A stretch of 64,000 nucleotides of DNA from Streptomyces sp. R302 (GCF_012927245.1 NZ_JABBGE010000009.1:186001-250000), one strand, 5' to 3'; shown: positions 1 to 8,091, counted from the stretch's first letter. The notes: generated by a model not told the origin, from the letters alone. Made by a program: numbers and translations.

Positions 1-1199
1 CAGCCGCGCCACTCGAACAGGACGAGAGTGGCGTCGTCCGAGGTGGCTTCGCCGCGTGCTCGCCTGAGCGTGTGGGACAGGTCCCGTGCCACCGCGCGGA
101 CGCCTCGGTCCGTCTTCTCCAGCTGGTTCACCCAGTCGATCAGCTGGTCCTCGCCGAACTGCTCCTGCCCGCTCTCGTGCTCCTCGATCAGGCCGTCGGT
201 GAAGCAGAGGACGCGGTCCCCCGGTTCGAGCGTCACACTGCTGACCTGCGGCTGTGCTCCGCCGAAGCCGACGGGGAGGGTGGTGGGGCTGTCCAGGCGT
301 CCCACCACGCGGTGCTCGCGGATCAGGACGGGGGCGGGGTGTCCTGCGTTGACCCACTGGAGACGGCCGGTGGTCGTGTTGAGCCGCATCATCTGGGCGG
401 TGACGAAGTGGTCGGGGGCGAACTGTTCGGCCACCGCCCGGTCCATGAAGAGGTAGATCTCGGACAGCTCGACGCTGATGCGGCGGGCGTGCCGGTAGGC
501 GCCGATGGCGACGGTGGCCATGGTGGCTGCGTCCAGGCCGTGACCCATGGCGTCGATCATGGCGAGGTGGAGGGTGTCGCCGTTCAGGGCGTAGTCGAAG
601 CTGTCGCCGGCCACGTCGTAGGCGGGTTCCAGGACGCCGGCGACGGCGACGCGCGGCATGGTCATGGTCAGCGGCGGCAGGAGCGACCACTGGATCTCCG
701 CGGCGACGTTCATCGGCTCGCTGCGGCGGGTGCGGAAGAAGAGGTCGGTGTAGCCGTTCTTGGTCTGCAGGAGTTCACCGACCAGGCCCGCGATCCGGCG
801 CAGGATGCGGCGGACGTCGTCGTCGACCGTGTCCAGGGTGACGGCCAGGACCCCGGCCTGGTCACCGCCGTCGAGCAGCGGTGCGTGGACGCGTACTCCG
901 TCGGCCATCGCCAGCTCGACCGGGAGCGACGTGAGGAAACACCTGCCGGCGTCCGAGCCGTCGATGGACAGCGGCTCGCCGCCTGTCAGCCCTTCGGAGA
1001 GCAGGGGAACGAGCCTCTGCTGCTGGTAGTCCTGGAGCAGGATCTGCGGATTCCTGCCGCCCAGCCGGCCCACCGTCTCGGCGACGACCAGCCCGACCCG
1101 GTGAGGTGGCAGCTTGTGTGCCCGGTCCAGGATCCCTCCCAGGAGCTCCTCGCCGAAGCTCTCCGAGCGATCGGATTCTCCGAGCGGTCCGACGGTCAT
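1..1199 (-). CDS. PP2C-family SpoIIE-type Ser/Thr phosphatase (3' end outside window)
   Basis: The frame is open from an ATG at 1199 to the left edge, about 399 codons; the last codon is cut by the edge. Residues about 60-165 look like a GAF-type sensor region. The C-terminal half is a SpoIIE/PP2C domain, with the metal-binding signature DVAGDSFDYAL, the DAMGHGLDAATMA motif, the GHPAPVLI stretch and the FTDGLIEEH motif. Such enzymes dephosphorylate STAS anti-sigma antagonists and so free them to bind HATPase anti-sigma factors (family knowledge). A STAS gene and a damaged HATPase gene lie 4-6 kb away on the same strand, so a partner-switching role is a reasonable inference. The start is preceded by GGAG with good spacing. 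The family is large in Streptomyces, so the exact partner is unknown. Confidence 0.9.
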   Translation of the reverse strand, partial: MTVGPLGESDRSESFGEELLGGILDRAHKLPPHRVGLVVAETVGRLGGRNPQILLQDYQQQRLVPLLSEGLTGGEPLSIDGSDAGRCFLTSLPVELAMADGVRVHAPLLDGGDQAGVLAVTLDTVDDDVRRILRRIAGLVGELLQTKNGYTDLFFRTRRSEPMNVAAEIQWSLLPPLTMTMPRVAVAGVLEPAYDVAGDSFDYALNGDTLHLAMIDAMGHGLDAATMATVAIGAYRHARRISVELSEIYLFMDRAVAEQFAPDHFVTAQMMRLNTTTGRLQWVNAGHPAPVLIREHRVVGRLDSPTTLPVGFGGAQPQVSSVTLEPGDRVLCFTDGLIEEHESGQEQFGEDQLIDWVNQLEKTDRGVRAVARDLSHTLRRARGEATSDDATLVLFEWRG

Positions 1200-1419
1200 C
1201 CCGTTGCCTCCAACAGAGCGGCGATGACCTCGCCCGGTCTTGCCGTACGGGGCGGGTGCCGCGGCCGCGTACGGCAGAACCGGGTACGGAGCAGCCCGCA
1301 CCAGGGATATGGCCTCCAGGATGCTTTTCGGCGACAGCTCGCGCCACCTGGCCGCCGTGCGGGGGCACCGGTTGCAGGGTGGTCGGGGCTCCCCCTCGGG
1401 GCGCTTTCGAGCCCGCCGG

Positions 1420-1686
1420 TCAGGCTTCCTCGGCGTGGGCGCCGGTGCCGGTGGGGGATCTGCTGGTGGCGAGCCAGGTGCGGGCGGGACCGGCCGCGGT
1501 CTCGGTGTCGACGGTGAGATGGAGCCGTGTGCCGCCGCCCGGCGCGGGGTAGCTGCGCTGTTCCGCCCCTGCGAAGCACCGGCGGATCACTTCGGCGACC
1601 GCGCGAGCGGCCTCGGGCGTGGCGGAGACGATACGGATCTCGGCGTACCCCGCCTGCGGCAGGGGCTCGTTCTCGGTGGGGTGCAA
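1420..1686 (-). CDS. small conserved hypothetical protein, TTG start
   Basis: This 88-aa protein has the core AEIRIVSATPEAARAVAEVI followed by a basic, proline-rich stretch and the motif TRLHLTVDT. The composition and codon bias are those of a real gene, and I recall similar short proteins of unknown function in other Streptomyces, but I cannot name a family. The start is TTG; a GGAG sequence nine bases upstream supports it, and no ATG or GTG lies in frame further upstream within the open frame. No membrane segment or metal-binding motif is visible. It sits upstream of, and on the same strand as, the PP2C phosphatase, about 220 bases away. Confidence 0.6.
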   Translation of the reverse strand: MHPTENEPLPQAGYAEIRIVSATPEAARAVAEVIRRCFAGAEQRSYPAPGGGTRLHLTVDTETAAGPARTWLATSRSPTGTGAHAEEA

Positions 1687-1789
1687 GACGATGTGCTCCG
1701 TTCGGGACGAAGGCGAGAGGTCGGCGGGTGGGTTGTCCCTGGTGTCGGGTGCCCCACCCGCGGTCTTCGGTCGGAAGAGTGGTCCGAGG

Positions 1790-1999
1790 TCAGGGCCAGG
1801 TGCCCGTAGGCCGGGCGGCGGGCGATTCGCTCCGGCGGCCCGGGGTTGCTGTGGTCGGGGGACGGCTGAGGGCGGGGTGGGGGTCGCCGAAGCGGTGGGC
1901 CGCTGTGCGTACGTCGTGCGGGGCGTTGAGCCGGTGGATCAGGCGCGTGCCGAGCGCGATCAGGAACGCGCCCGCCAGGAGCGTGATCACGGTCTCCAT
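1790..1999 (-). CDS. small single-pass membrane protein coupled to DUF5994 gene
   Basis: This 69-aa product has one N-terminal hydrophobic segment (METVITLLAGAFLIALGTRL, about residues 1-18) followed by a polar Pro/Arg-rich tail. Its ATG overlaps the last 13 bases of the upstream DUF5994 gene, which suggests translational coupling. I do not recognise a family. The short length and tail composition leave some doubt about whether it is a true gene, but the overlap and the clean hydrophobic start favour it. Confidence 0.5.
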   Translation of the reverse strand: METVITLLAGAFLIALGTRLIHRLNAPHDVRTAAHRFGDPHPALSRPPTTATPGRRSESPAARPTGTWP

Positions 2000-2592
2000 G
2001 TCGTCACCCGCATGTACCCCGGCAGGGGGATCATCCGCGCGCCGACGACGGGTTGCGCCGCTGGGTGCGACCGGGGCGCCGGGGCGGCCCCGCCCTCGCT
2101 CTCCCAGGCGTCCTCGCTGCTGCGTGCCTCACGCATACGGCGGCCGGTCGCGGCCTCTCCGGACATCAGCGAGTCCGCGGTGAGGAGGCTGCCGGGGACG
2201 GCGGCGGCGGTCATCAGCCGGGCCGCGGAGGCGGGTTCGGCCTCGGGCGGAACCACGAGCAGGTCGCAGCGGCCGGTCACGTAGGACAAGACGATGATCT
2301 TGTCCGGGTCCTGCTCGGTGAACCAGCCCACGTGCAGGACGTGCCCGGTGACGGCGACCTTGTGTGGGACGACGGGCCAGTGGCCGGGATTCACCAGGAC
2401 ACGGGTGATCCGACCCCAGCGTCCTTCGAGGGCGTCCGCCAGCGGCGGCAGCTCGGTTGCCAGGTCGCGTGAACGGGGCCACCAGGCGCCGTCGAGCCGC
2501 CCGGCGAGTGTGGTCTTCGGGGTGAGCGACAAGCGTGCCGGAAGTCCTGGGGTGAGGGTGCGGTTCGCTGTCCTGTCGGGGATGGTGGTCAT
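1987..2592 (-). CDS. DUF5994 family protein (copy 1)
   Basis: This 201-aa protein carries the DUF5994 pattern: LSLTPKTTLAGRLDGAWWPRSRDL near the N-terminus, GRITRVLVNPGHW in the middle and a DLLVVPPEAEP block. The family has no known function; members are often found near partner-switching and stress genes in actinomycetes. I chose the ATG at 2592 because the product then starts just before the conserved block; the open frame continues upstream but without family similarity. A Gly/Ala/Pro-rich C-terminal tail of about 50 residues follows the domain. A second, divergent DUF5994 gene starts 308 bases away, so the pair may share a promoter region. Confidence 0.8.
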   Translation of the reverse strand: MTTIPDRTANRTLTPGLPARLSLTPKTTLAGRLDGAWWPRSRDLATELPPLADALEGRWGRITRVLVNPGHWPVVPHKVAVTGHVLHVGWFTEQDPDKIIVLSYVTGRCDLLVVPPEAEPASAARLMTAAAVPGSLLTADSLMSGEAATGRRMREARSSEDAWESEGGAAPAPRSHPAAQPVVGARMIPLPGYMRVTTWRP

Positions 2593-2900
2593 GGCGGACC
2601 TGCCCCCGGGCGGCCCGTCAGCAGCCCGGTTTTTCGTGTTCCCCGGAAATGACACCGGCGTGAAAGCTGGTGCTCGAAGTACTCCCGGTGCTTCCAGCGT
2701 ACGTCTGAATCGTTCCGTTCTCGGCATGATGAAGGGGAGGTGCTTCCGGTTCGGACGGACGAGCGTGCGGCGACAGGCGGGCGTACGGGAGCAGGGGTTA
2801 CCGTGAAATGACGGCACAGTCGCCCGCCGGCGGCCTGCCGCCCTCTCGGGCGCGGCCGTGACGGGCCGCGGCACCGCACTCGTAGACGAGCGGATCCACG
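2593..2900. promoter_or_regulatory. divergent intergenic region between two DUF5994 genes
   Basis: These 308 bases separate the two head-to-head DUF5994 starts and include comparatively AT-richer stretches (for example around 2636-2740). Promoters for both genes must lie here, but I cannot assign firm -35/-10 pairs. No gene-like frame or hairpin stands out. Confidence 0.4.
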
Positions 2901-3398
2901 ATGGCCGACTCCGACATCCCGCCCCTGCCCCCCAAGCTCCTGCCGGACGAGATCCACCAGGCGGTACGACCCGGTACGGCGCTGCTCCGGCTGGAGACGA
3001 CGCACTCCCGGCAGGGCGTCCTGGACGGGGCCTGGTGGCCGCGCACCCGAGACGTGGAGCAGGAGGTTCCCGCCCTGGTGTCCGCCCTGACCGAACACCT
3101 CGGCCCCATCACCCGGGTCGGCCTGGACGCCACCGCGTGGGACGAGATCCCGCCCCGGCTGATCATCGACGATCGGGTCGTCCGCCTCGACTCCTTCCCC
3201 GTCGGCGACGACACCGTCCTGATCACTCGGGGCGACAAGGACCACTTCGCGCTGATGGTGGTGCCGCCGGACACGGAACCCGATGCCGCCCGTACGGCCA
3301 TGGCTCGCGCGGTCCGGGCCGACAACATCACGCAGGCCGCCGAGCTCCTCGTCGCCACACCCGCCCCACCGGCGATCGGACAGGGAGGCGAGGCGTGA
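2901..3398 (+). CDS. DUF5994 family protein (copy 2)
   Basis: This 165-aa protein has the same plan as the minus-strand copy: LRLETTHSRQGVLDGAWWPRTRD, then LGPITRVGLDATAWDEIP, and a LMVVPPDTEPDAA block. It is close in length to the DUF5994 domain itself and lacks the long tail of copy 1. The two copies are clearly diverged, so this is an old paralogue pair, not a fresh duplication. Its stop overlaps the GTG start of the broken PRC-barrel gene (GTGA overlap), so the two were probably co-translated. Function unknown. Confidence 0.8.
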   Translation: MADSDIPPLPPKLLPDEIHQAVRPGTALLRLETTHSRQGVLDGAWWPRTRDVEQEVPALVSALTEHLGPITRVGLDATAWDEIPPRLIIDDRVVRLDSFPVGDDTVLITRGDKDHFALMVVPPDTEPDAARTAMARAVRADNITQAAELLVATPAPPAIGQGGEA

Positions 3399-3690
3399 TC
3401 CGGACGGCGGACATCCGCGAGCGGCGCGACCAGGACGTGGCGGACCCCGGCGGCCACAAGATCGGCGAGAATTCGTCTACGTCGACACCGGCACCGACGA
3501 ACCGGTCATGGCCACGGCCGGGCCAGGGTGCGCGCGGGTCGCCCACGACAGGAAGCTGGCGAGCGGAGCCCCTCCATCGGCACGGACGATGTCCTGCCCT
3601 TCGAGGACGAGGAAGCCGTCTTCCGCCACTGCGGCCTCGCTTACGAACCCGGCGCGAACGGAAACCGGCAACCCGCCGACGCTGAGCACC
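3395..3690 (+). pseudogene. PRC-barrel domain protein, broken by frameshifts and an internal deletion
   Basis: Pieces of one PRC-barrel protein lie in order in three frames. MIRTADIRERRDQDVADPGG runs from 3395; FVYVDTGTDEPVMATAG, then PGCARVAHDRKL, follow in the next frame from about 3470; SIGTDDVLPFEDEEAVF is in the third frame from about 3577, ending near 3690. From memory of intact Streptomyces homologues, about 20 residues between MATA and GPG are missing. At least two frame changes and one deletion make a sequencing error an unlikely full explanation. Intact relatives are small cytoplasmic proteins of unclear role, often beside DUF5994 and stress genes. Confidence 0.75.
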
Positions 3691-3740
3691 CGACCGCCGG
3701 GGGGCGGCCTCCATGCCACTCGCCCATCGCCCTGATCATC

Positions 3741-3884
3741 ATGGCGATGACCCTGGGCCTCGTCGGCGTCGACGCCGACGGACTCCTCTTCCTGCTCTTC
3801 GTCGGCATCGCGGTACTCGTGGCGGACCGCTTCCACACGGCCCTGCGCACCCGCCACCCAGCCCGCCATCGCCCGCTCCGGTGA
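3741..3884 (+). CDS. possible small hydrophobic protein
   Basis: This short frame of 47 aa begins MAMTLGLVGVDADGLLFLLF and continues through a clear membrane-type stretch (to about residue 27) before an Arg/His-rich tail. Short hydrophobic proteins of this kind are common in Streptomyces. The frame is fused in phase to the last fragment of the PRC-barrel pseudogene, and no good ribosome site precedes the ATG, so it may be part of the decayed region. Confidence 0.3.
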   Translation: MAMTLGLVGVDADGLLFLLFVGIAVLVADRFHTALRTRHPARHRPLR

Positions 3885-4031
3885 TCTGAGGGACGGCCGG
3901 AGCGGGTCGACGACGAAGCCCCAGGCCGCTGCCCCTGGGCGAACGGCCTCGGGCGGCTGGTCCTCCGCCGGTTCGGCGGATCCCGCCGCGAACCTGTGGA
4001 CGGGGTGAGGGGACCCGTAGGATCGGCTCCC

Positions 4032-4394
4032 ATGTCGAAGACCGACGAACTGCTCGTTGACGTCGCCCGGCTGGTGGAGTCCGGGCGGAGCAATCAGATG
4101 TCCCTGACCGTCGTCATCGGGGGCGCTGTCATCACGGGTCGGCTGGCACCCGAGGCGGTGTGGCGGCAGCGGGTCTCGGAGGTACTGGCGGACTCCGACC
4201 GCCTGGCCGAGTTCTCCGCCGTCTTCTCCGCCGGCGCGGTGGTGAAGGACGAGCCGCCCACACATCTGCACTTCCACCTGGCGCGGATCCTTCAAGGAAC
4301 GGTCGGGATCCCGGAGACGGGCGGGATGTACCGTGTCTCGATCGCGGACATCAGCGCCTGGACCATGGGCGATGTCAGCTACTCCGATCACTGA
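4032..4394 (+). CDS. gvpU: GvpU-type gas vesicle accessory protein (orphan)
   Basis: This 120-aa protein has an N-terminal ELLVDVARLVESG helix, the MSLTVVIGGAVITGRL strand region and the conserved C-terminal block THLHFHLARI ... GTVGIPETGGMYRVSIADI. This matches the GvpU family as I know it from Streptomyces annotations. GvpU is an accessory protein of gas vesicle clusters, but no gvpA, gvpF or other vesicle gene is present in this window, so here it stands alone. The ATG is supported by AGGA nine bases upstream. A 14-bp hairpin about 200 bases downstream probably ends the transcript. The family name is fairly secure; a vesicle role here is not. Confidence 0.7.
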   Translation: MSKTDELLVDVARLVESGRSNQMSLTVVIGGAVITGRLAPEAVWRQRVSEVLADSDRLAEFSAVFSAGAVVKDEPPTHLHFHLARILQGTVGIPETGGMYRVSIADISAWTMGDVSYSDH

Positions 4395-4810
4395 CCTCGC
4401 GTGCAAGGAAGTCCGCCCGTCGATACCTGAGAGGGCCCGAGCATCAGCTGGTCGCCAGGGTGACGATGCCGCAGCCCTGCGGCGCGGCCCGTCGAGACGA
4501 TGCGCCATCGGCTCTCCTGCCGTGCACCCGTCGGCTTCGCTCTCGTTTCGTTCGAATGCGTCTGGCCACGCGTGTGGCTCAAGGGGCGGTGACGCTGGTG
4601 TGGGGGCCCGCGAGCCGGCACGGGCCCCCACACCGGCCCGTGTCTATGCCGTGGAGCCCAGGAATACCGCTGCCGGGCGGCAGCGGATCAAGGCTCCGCG
4701 GCGTGTGGGACCGGAGGGCCGGACGGGGCGGCGATGCCGTGTTTCCCGGGAATGCCAGTGCATGAGGTGGACTGCCGCAGACATGGGGCCGCAGACCAGG
4801 AGCCTGAACG
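4395..4810. other. gene-free stretch with a terminator
   Basis: These 416 bases lie between the GvpU gene (plus) and the STAS gene (minus), which converge. The only structure I can support is the hairpin at 4597-4634. The open frames here have no family-like features. Confidence 0.5.
4597..4634. terminator. strong hairpin terminator between convergent genes
   Basis: This is a perfect 14-bp inverted repeat (GGTGTGGGGGCCCG and its complement) around a 10-base loop. It lies between two converging genes and could serve both. There is no T-run, as is usual in Streptomyces. Confidence 0.7.
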
Positions 4811-5239
4811 TCATGACGCGACTGCTGCCGTGGGTGAGCCGGCCCGGGCCGGTGGTCGGCCTGCTGTGGCCACGATGTCCAGGAGACGCCGGACGGCCGG
4901 GGAGCGGTTCACGAGCCTGAGGCGGCGTCCGTGCCGGGGCCACCAGTCGAGGACGGCCAGGAAACCGGCGTCGCAGAAAGTGACCCGCGAGGTGTCCAGG
5001 ACGAGGCCGGTGCAGCCGTCGTCGGCCGCGGAGGCCAGCAGCGCACGCAGCGGTGCGGCGCTGTAGTGGTCGATCTCCCCGGTGAGGCGGACGACCAGAG
5101 TGGCGCCCAGGGTGGTGCAGGAGTCGATGACTATGACGCCGGGCGCGGTGTCCGCGCCCGAGTCGTGCACAAGGGGAGGGGTGGAGGTGGGGGTGGCGAG
5201 AGGCGCCGGCAGTATCGGGGCGGTGGTCGAGGTACTCAC
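4811..5239 (-). CDS. STAS-domain anti-sigma factor antagonist
   Basis: This protein of about 142 aa contains a STAS domain: ATLVVRLTGEIDHYSAAPLR, then a GLVLDTSRVTFCDAGFLAVLD block that corresponds to the switch-loop region of SpoIIAA/RsbV proteins. The position usually held by the phosphorylatable Ser is in FCDAGF, so Ser seems replaced by Asp/Cys. This would make it a non-canonical or constitutively active antagonist (inference). I chose the GTG at 5239 (VSTSTTAP); an in-frame GTG at 5275 is also possible. It lies just downstream of the damaged HATPase anti-sigma gene, its likely former partner. Confidence 0.8.
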   Translation of the reverse strand: MSTSTTAPILPAPLATPTSTPPLVHDSGADTAPGVIVIDSCTTLGATLVVRLTGEIDHYSAAPLRALLASAADDGCTGLVLDTSRVTFCDAGFLAVLDWWPRHGRRLRLVNRSPAVRRLLDIVATAGRPPARAGSPTAAVAS

Positions 5240-5278
5240 ATCCCCGCCAACGCTCCCGGCCCGGCCCCGGGACACGAG

Positions 5279-5844
5279 TCACGTGCCCCTTTCACCCCAA
5301 GCGCCCACTCCCGATCCCCGGTACGGGGGAAACCAACCACCCTGGCGAGGCACGCGAGCGCCCGTGACGTGACCACGGCATCCAAGATCGCTGGGGTCAC
5401 GCACCGGCATGGAGACCCGCGTCGTCCTCGCGGCAGGGGGACGACCGCTCAGCGATCCCGTCGACGAGTCGGGCCCGGTCGCGAGCCCGCAGGAGGGGGC
5501 CCTGGCGACGCTGGTCGCTAGAGCGAGAAGGTCGACCAGCGGCAAGCTGAAACCTCCTGCGCCGCCGTGCAGGTCGGGGCGCGTGTGCGGGGGAGCCGAG
5601 GGCTGTGGTCCTGCACGGTCACCTCGAAGCCGTCGGGGTGGGCGGTGCGGCGGAGGGCGCAGGCGCCGCCGCCGTGGCGGCGCGCGTCGGTGACGAGTTC
5701 CGAGACGACCACGACCACGGTGGCGGCAGTTTCCGGCGCGAGTGCCGGAGCAAGACCTTCGAGGAAGGACCGGGCGCTGTCCCGAGCCGCCCCGACACCA
5801 CCGGCGGGCCGGACGTTGTCGATGCTGACGCTCACCGTGTCCAT
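5279..5844 (-). pseudogene. HATPase_c anti-sigma factor (RsbW-like), frameshifted
   Basis: From the ATG at 5844 the frame encodes a typical Streptomyces RsbW-like ATPase: VSIDNVRPAGGVGAARDSAR, then the N-box VVVVSELVTDARRHGGG, then HPDGFEVTVQDHSP. At about 5575-5582 the frame is lost and it stops at 5518 with CRWSTFSL. The expected G-box continuation PDLHGGAGGFSLPLVDLLA is intact in the neighbouring frame, which then stays open to 5279. One extra base explains this. Either the gene is inactive, or this is a sequencing error; the tail after LATSVARAP also looks unlike relatives, which favours decay. Confidence 0.7.
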
Positions 5845-5974
5845 TACGTCCTCCGACTCTGAACGGTCGTCGGTCTATGTGTTTTAGGTGCGTCCGTCCC
5901 GGACCGTGACTCCTCATCCACGCGATCCTGCCGTCGCAGGCGTGAGCGCCGACCTTCCCGCCTGAAGGTCGAAA

Positions 5975-6020
5975 ATCTACATTGGCGAGAGTAGACATTG
6001 AGTTGTGGTGTAGGTATGGT
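5975..6020 (+). promoter_or_regulatory. AT-rich promoter with direct repeats
   Basis: The segment contains two copies of ACATTG 17 bases apart (CTACATTG and TAGACATTG) and a plausible -35/-10 pair, TAGACA (5993-5998) and TATGGT (6015-6020), with a 16-base spacer. It stands out against the GC-rich surroundings. It would drive transcription rightward through the GCAGT-rich region toward the MerR-type gene. Confidence 0.45.
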
Positions 6021-6632
6021 TTCTGTCGTAGCCCAAGGAAGTCAGCAGGGCCTGGCAGAGGTGAACTGCCGGCAAGCGGAATCAGCAGTACAGGTGCAGT
6101 ACGCATGACGGTGCGGCGGTGGAGCTCCGAAGCCACGGATGTTGCAGGACGGCGACGGGGCTGACCGCCGCACCGGGCGGCCCGCAGTGATCAGGGGCCG
6201 CCGCAGGCGGTCCGCGGTCATGGCAGTAGCGGACGCGCACCCCGCAGTAGCCGGCACCATGCCGGTGAGCAGTACCCCGGATGAAAGGCGTCGGCTGCGG
6301 ACGCGCGCACCGGGCGGACCGGCGGCAGGTCCTGTGGCCACGAAGGGCGACCGCAGGGCCTGCCGCCGGGCGGCGCCACCGTGGGCCGCAGTGCAGTACC
6401 CGCAACACCCGCGTGAAGTAGTGCAGACCGATGAAGGAACGGAGGAGCCGAACGCCATCAGGATCGCCCGGGCGGCAGTGTCAGGCCCCCGGGTACCGCA
6501 GGACATCGATAGTGAGGTGGTCTCCGGTCAAGCAACCGCGATCCCCGCACCCCCGACCGCAGTCAGGCCCGGGATGCGGATATGACGAGCCGACGCGGTA
6601 TCAGAGTCGGCGGATGGTGTAGCAGTTCCTTC

Positions 6633-6664
6633 GGGGCCCTGGTGCCGTACGGCACCAGGGCCCC
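6633..6664. repeat. perfect 32-base palindrome before the MerR-type gene
   Basis: The left arm GGGGCCCTGGTGCCGT and its exact complement follow without a gap. It lies 26 bases before the start of the MerR-type gene. It may be an attenuator or terminator that ends the upstream transcript, or an operator for the regulator. No T-run follows it. Confidence 0.6.
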
Positions 6665-6690
6665 TCGACGCGTGCCCCAGGAAGGTGCCG

Positions 6691-7029
6691 ATGACAGCAG
6701 ACAACACCTATGACCGACTCGACGACGACGACTACCCCGCCTACACCATGGGCCGGGCCGCCGAGATGACCGGTACCACCCCCGCCTTCCTCAGGGCCCT
6801 GGGCGAGCACCGCCTCATCACCCCGCTGCGCTCCGAAGGCGGCCACCGCCGCTACTCCCGCTACCAGCTGCGCATCGCCACCCGCGCCCGCGACCTCGTC
6901 GACCAGGGCACCCCCATCGAGGCCGCCTGCCGCATCATCGTCCTTGAGGACCAGCTCGAAGAAGCGCAGCGGATCAACGCCCGGTACCGCCGCGCCGCCG
7001 AAGCGGCCCCTCCGCCGAACGCGACCTGA
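6691..7029 (+). CDS. MerR-type helix-turn-helix transcriptional regulator
   Basis: This 112-aa protein has a MerR-like winged helix: YTMGRAAEMTGTTPAFLRAL, then HRLITPLRSEGGHRRYSRYQL (residues about 18-58). A short dimerisation helix follows, VLEDQLEEAQRINARY. It has no effector domain. It resembles the short BldC/HspR-like MerR proteins frequent in Streptomyces. The ATG at 6691 has AGGAAGG at good distance; a GTG two codons upstream is less likely. The long GCAGT-rich region and the palindrome just upstream suggest control at leader level. A hairpin at 7150 probably ends the transcript. Confidence 0.85.
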   Translation: MTADNTYDRLDDDDYPAYTMGRAAEMTGTTPAFLRALGEHRLITPLRSEGGHRRYSRYQLRIATRARDLVDQGTPIEAACRIIVLEDQLEEAQRINARYRRAAEAAPPPNAT

Positions 7030-8062
7030 ACGGCTCCCGGCCCGCCGTGCAAGGCGGGCCACCGTCACTCCCCCGGACCTCCCGTACTGGTGACCGTAAG
7101 TCACGCCGTGTCATGTCCGGGTTTGCTGTCGTGGTTCGGAAGTCTCCTTTGCCCATGCCGTCCGCATGGGCATTTTCACTGTGCTGTGCCGCAGGGAAGG
7201 AGCCAGGGCGATCACCTCTGCCTCCCGCATGCCGCGGAAGGTGTCCGTCGACTGGAAGGCACCAGACATGGCCACCGGAACCGACCCGATCCGTTGAAGC
7301 GGTCGCAGCAGGCCGTGATACGGGCACTTGTCTTGTACGCGTGTGGTGTCGAGGCTGAGCCGCTTCGGGTGCAGACCTTCATGGATCTGCGGATGCGGCA
7401 GTTCGAGCGGGAACGAGGCGGGAACGGACCCGTGGGCGGCAGGCCGTGGGATCCGCCGCCGGCGGCCGGGTCCCGCCAGCGGCCGTTCGGCTACCGCACG
7501 TACATCACCCCGCTCCTCGGCTGTACTCCCACGACCTTGTGCCAGGTGGACCAGCCGCTGCGGCCGCTGGTCGCGGCCGAGCCGGCCCCCGCCCCGCCGA
7601 CGCGATCGACCGGCTGTGGACCGTGGACGCACCCTCACCCCGGTCCGGGGCTGGAAGACCGGTACACCCCCCGCAACAACCGGTTCTCTGTCCCCTCGGG
7701 GGAACGTGCCAGGACTGTCTGAGCCGAACCCCAGCTCTCGGAAGCCGTTGCGGACGTCGGCCAGCGGCCGGCGGTCGCGGGTGCAGTAGAGCCTGCCGGT
7801 CGGCGGGACCGTCCACTGGCCCCGGACATCCGGCTCGTCGGTGGTCCCGGGGGCCGGGTGCCAGAACAGGCCGCGCTCGGACTGGAGGTCGCCGGTCTGC
7901 GCGGTGAGTGCCCACAGCTTCTGCCGGCCTCTGCGGAGCTGGATCGATCCCGGGCCGCCATCCCCGGCGAGGTCCGGTTCGGGTCGGCCTTTTCCTGACG
8001 CCGCAGAAGATCGCGTATGGCACGTGAACGGCACGCGACCCCTGAGAGGTCTGGACGACGAA
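7030..8062. other. gene-poor, possibly degraded stretch next to tRNA-Gly
   Basis: About 1 kb without a convincing gene. A minus-strand frame between roughly 7700 and 7990 reads like protein (for example SERGLFWHPAPGTTDEPD and GRLYCTRDRRPLADVRNGF) but has no good start, and I cannot name it. It may be the remnant of a gene. The stretch lies at the 3' side of a tRNA gene, a common integration point for mobile elements, but I see no integrase or repeated attachment site. Confidence 0.4.
7150..7172 (+). terminator. hairpin followed by T-run
   Basis: The arms TGCCCATGC and GCATGGGCA enclose a five-base loop, and TTTT follows. It lies 120 bases after the MerR-type gene and would end its transcript. 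Confidence 0.65.
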
Positions 8063-8091
8063 AAGGGCCCAGGTCTCTGACCTGGGCCCTT
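8063..8091 (-). terminator. terminator of the tRNA-Gly gene
   Basis: This is a perfect 13-bp stem (AAGGGCCCAGGTC and complement) with a three-base loop. On the minus strand it is followed by TTTT, starting 8 bases after the tRNA 3' end. It is a textbook intrinsic terminator. Confidence 0.85.

Larger units (their letters stand above)
5845..6690. other. gene-poor region with a promoter and repeated GCAGT motifs; candidate long leader RNA
   Basis: No frame in these 846 bases looks like a protein. The left part contains an AT-rich promoter-like segment near 5975-6020. From about 6085 to 6565 the word GCAGT recurs many times (for example at 6085, 6096, 6184, 6223, 6244, 6269, 6388, 6393 and 6475), often as GCAGTA. 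The region ends with a perfect 32-base palindrome and then the MerR-type gene. It may be a long structured 5' leader or a non-coding RNA gene; this is inference from composition only. Confidence 0.4.

Noticed and set aside
4388..4633. 81-codon minus-strand frame over the terminator at 4597
   Set aside because: It begins inside the terminator stem and has no family-like features.
6139..6585. 148-codon frame in the GCAGT-rich region
   Set aside because: Arg/Ala/Pro-rich with no domain, no ribosome site, and both strands are open. Non-coding structure seems more likely.
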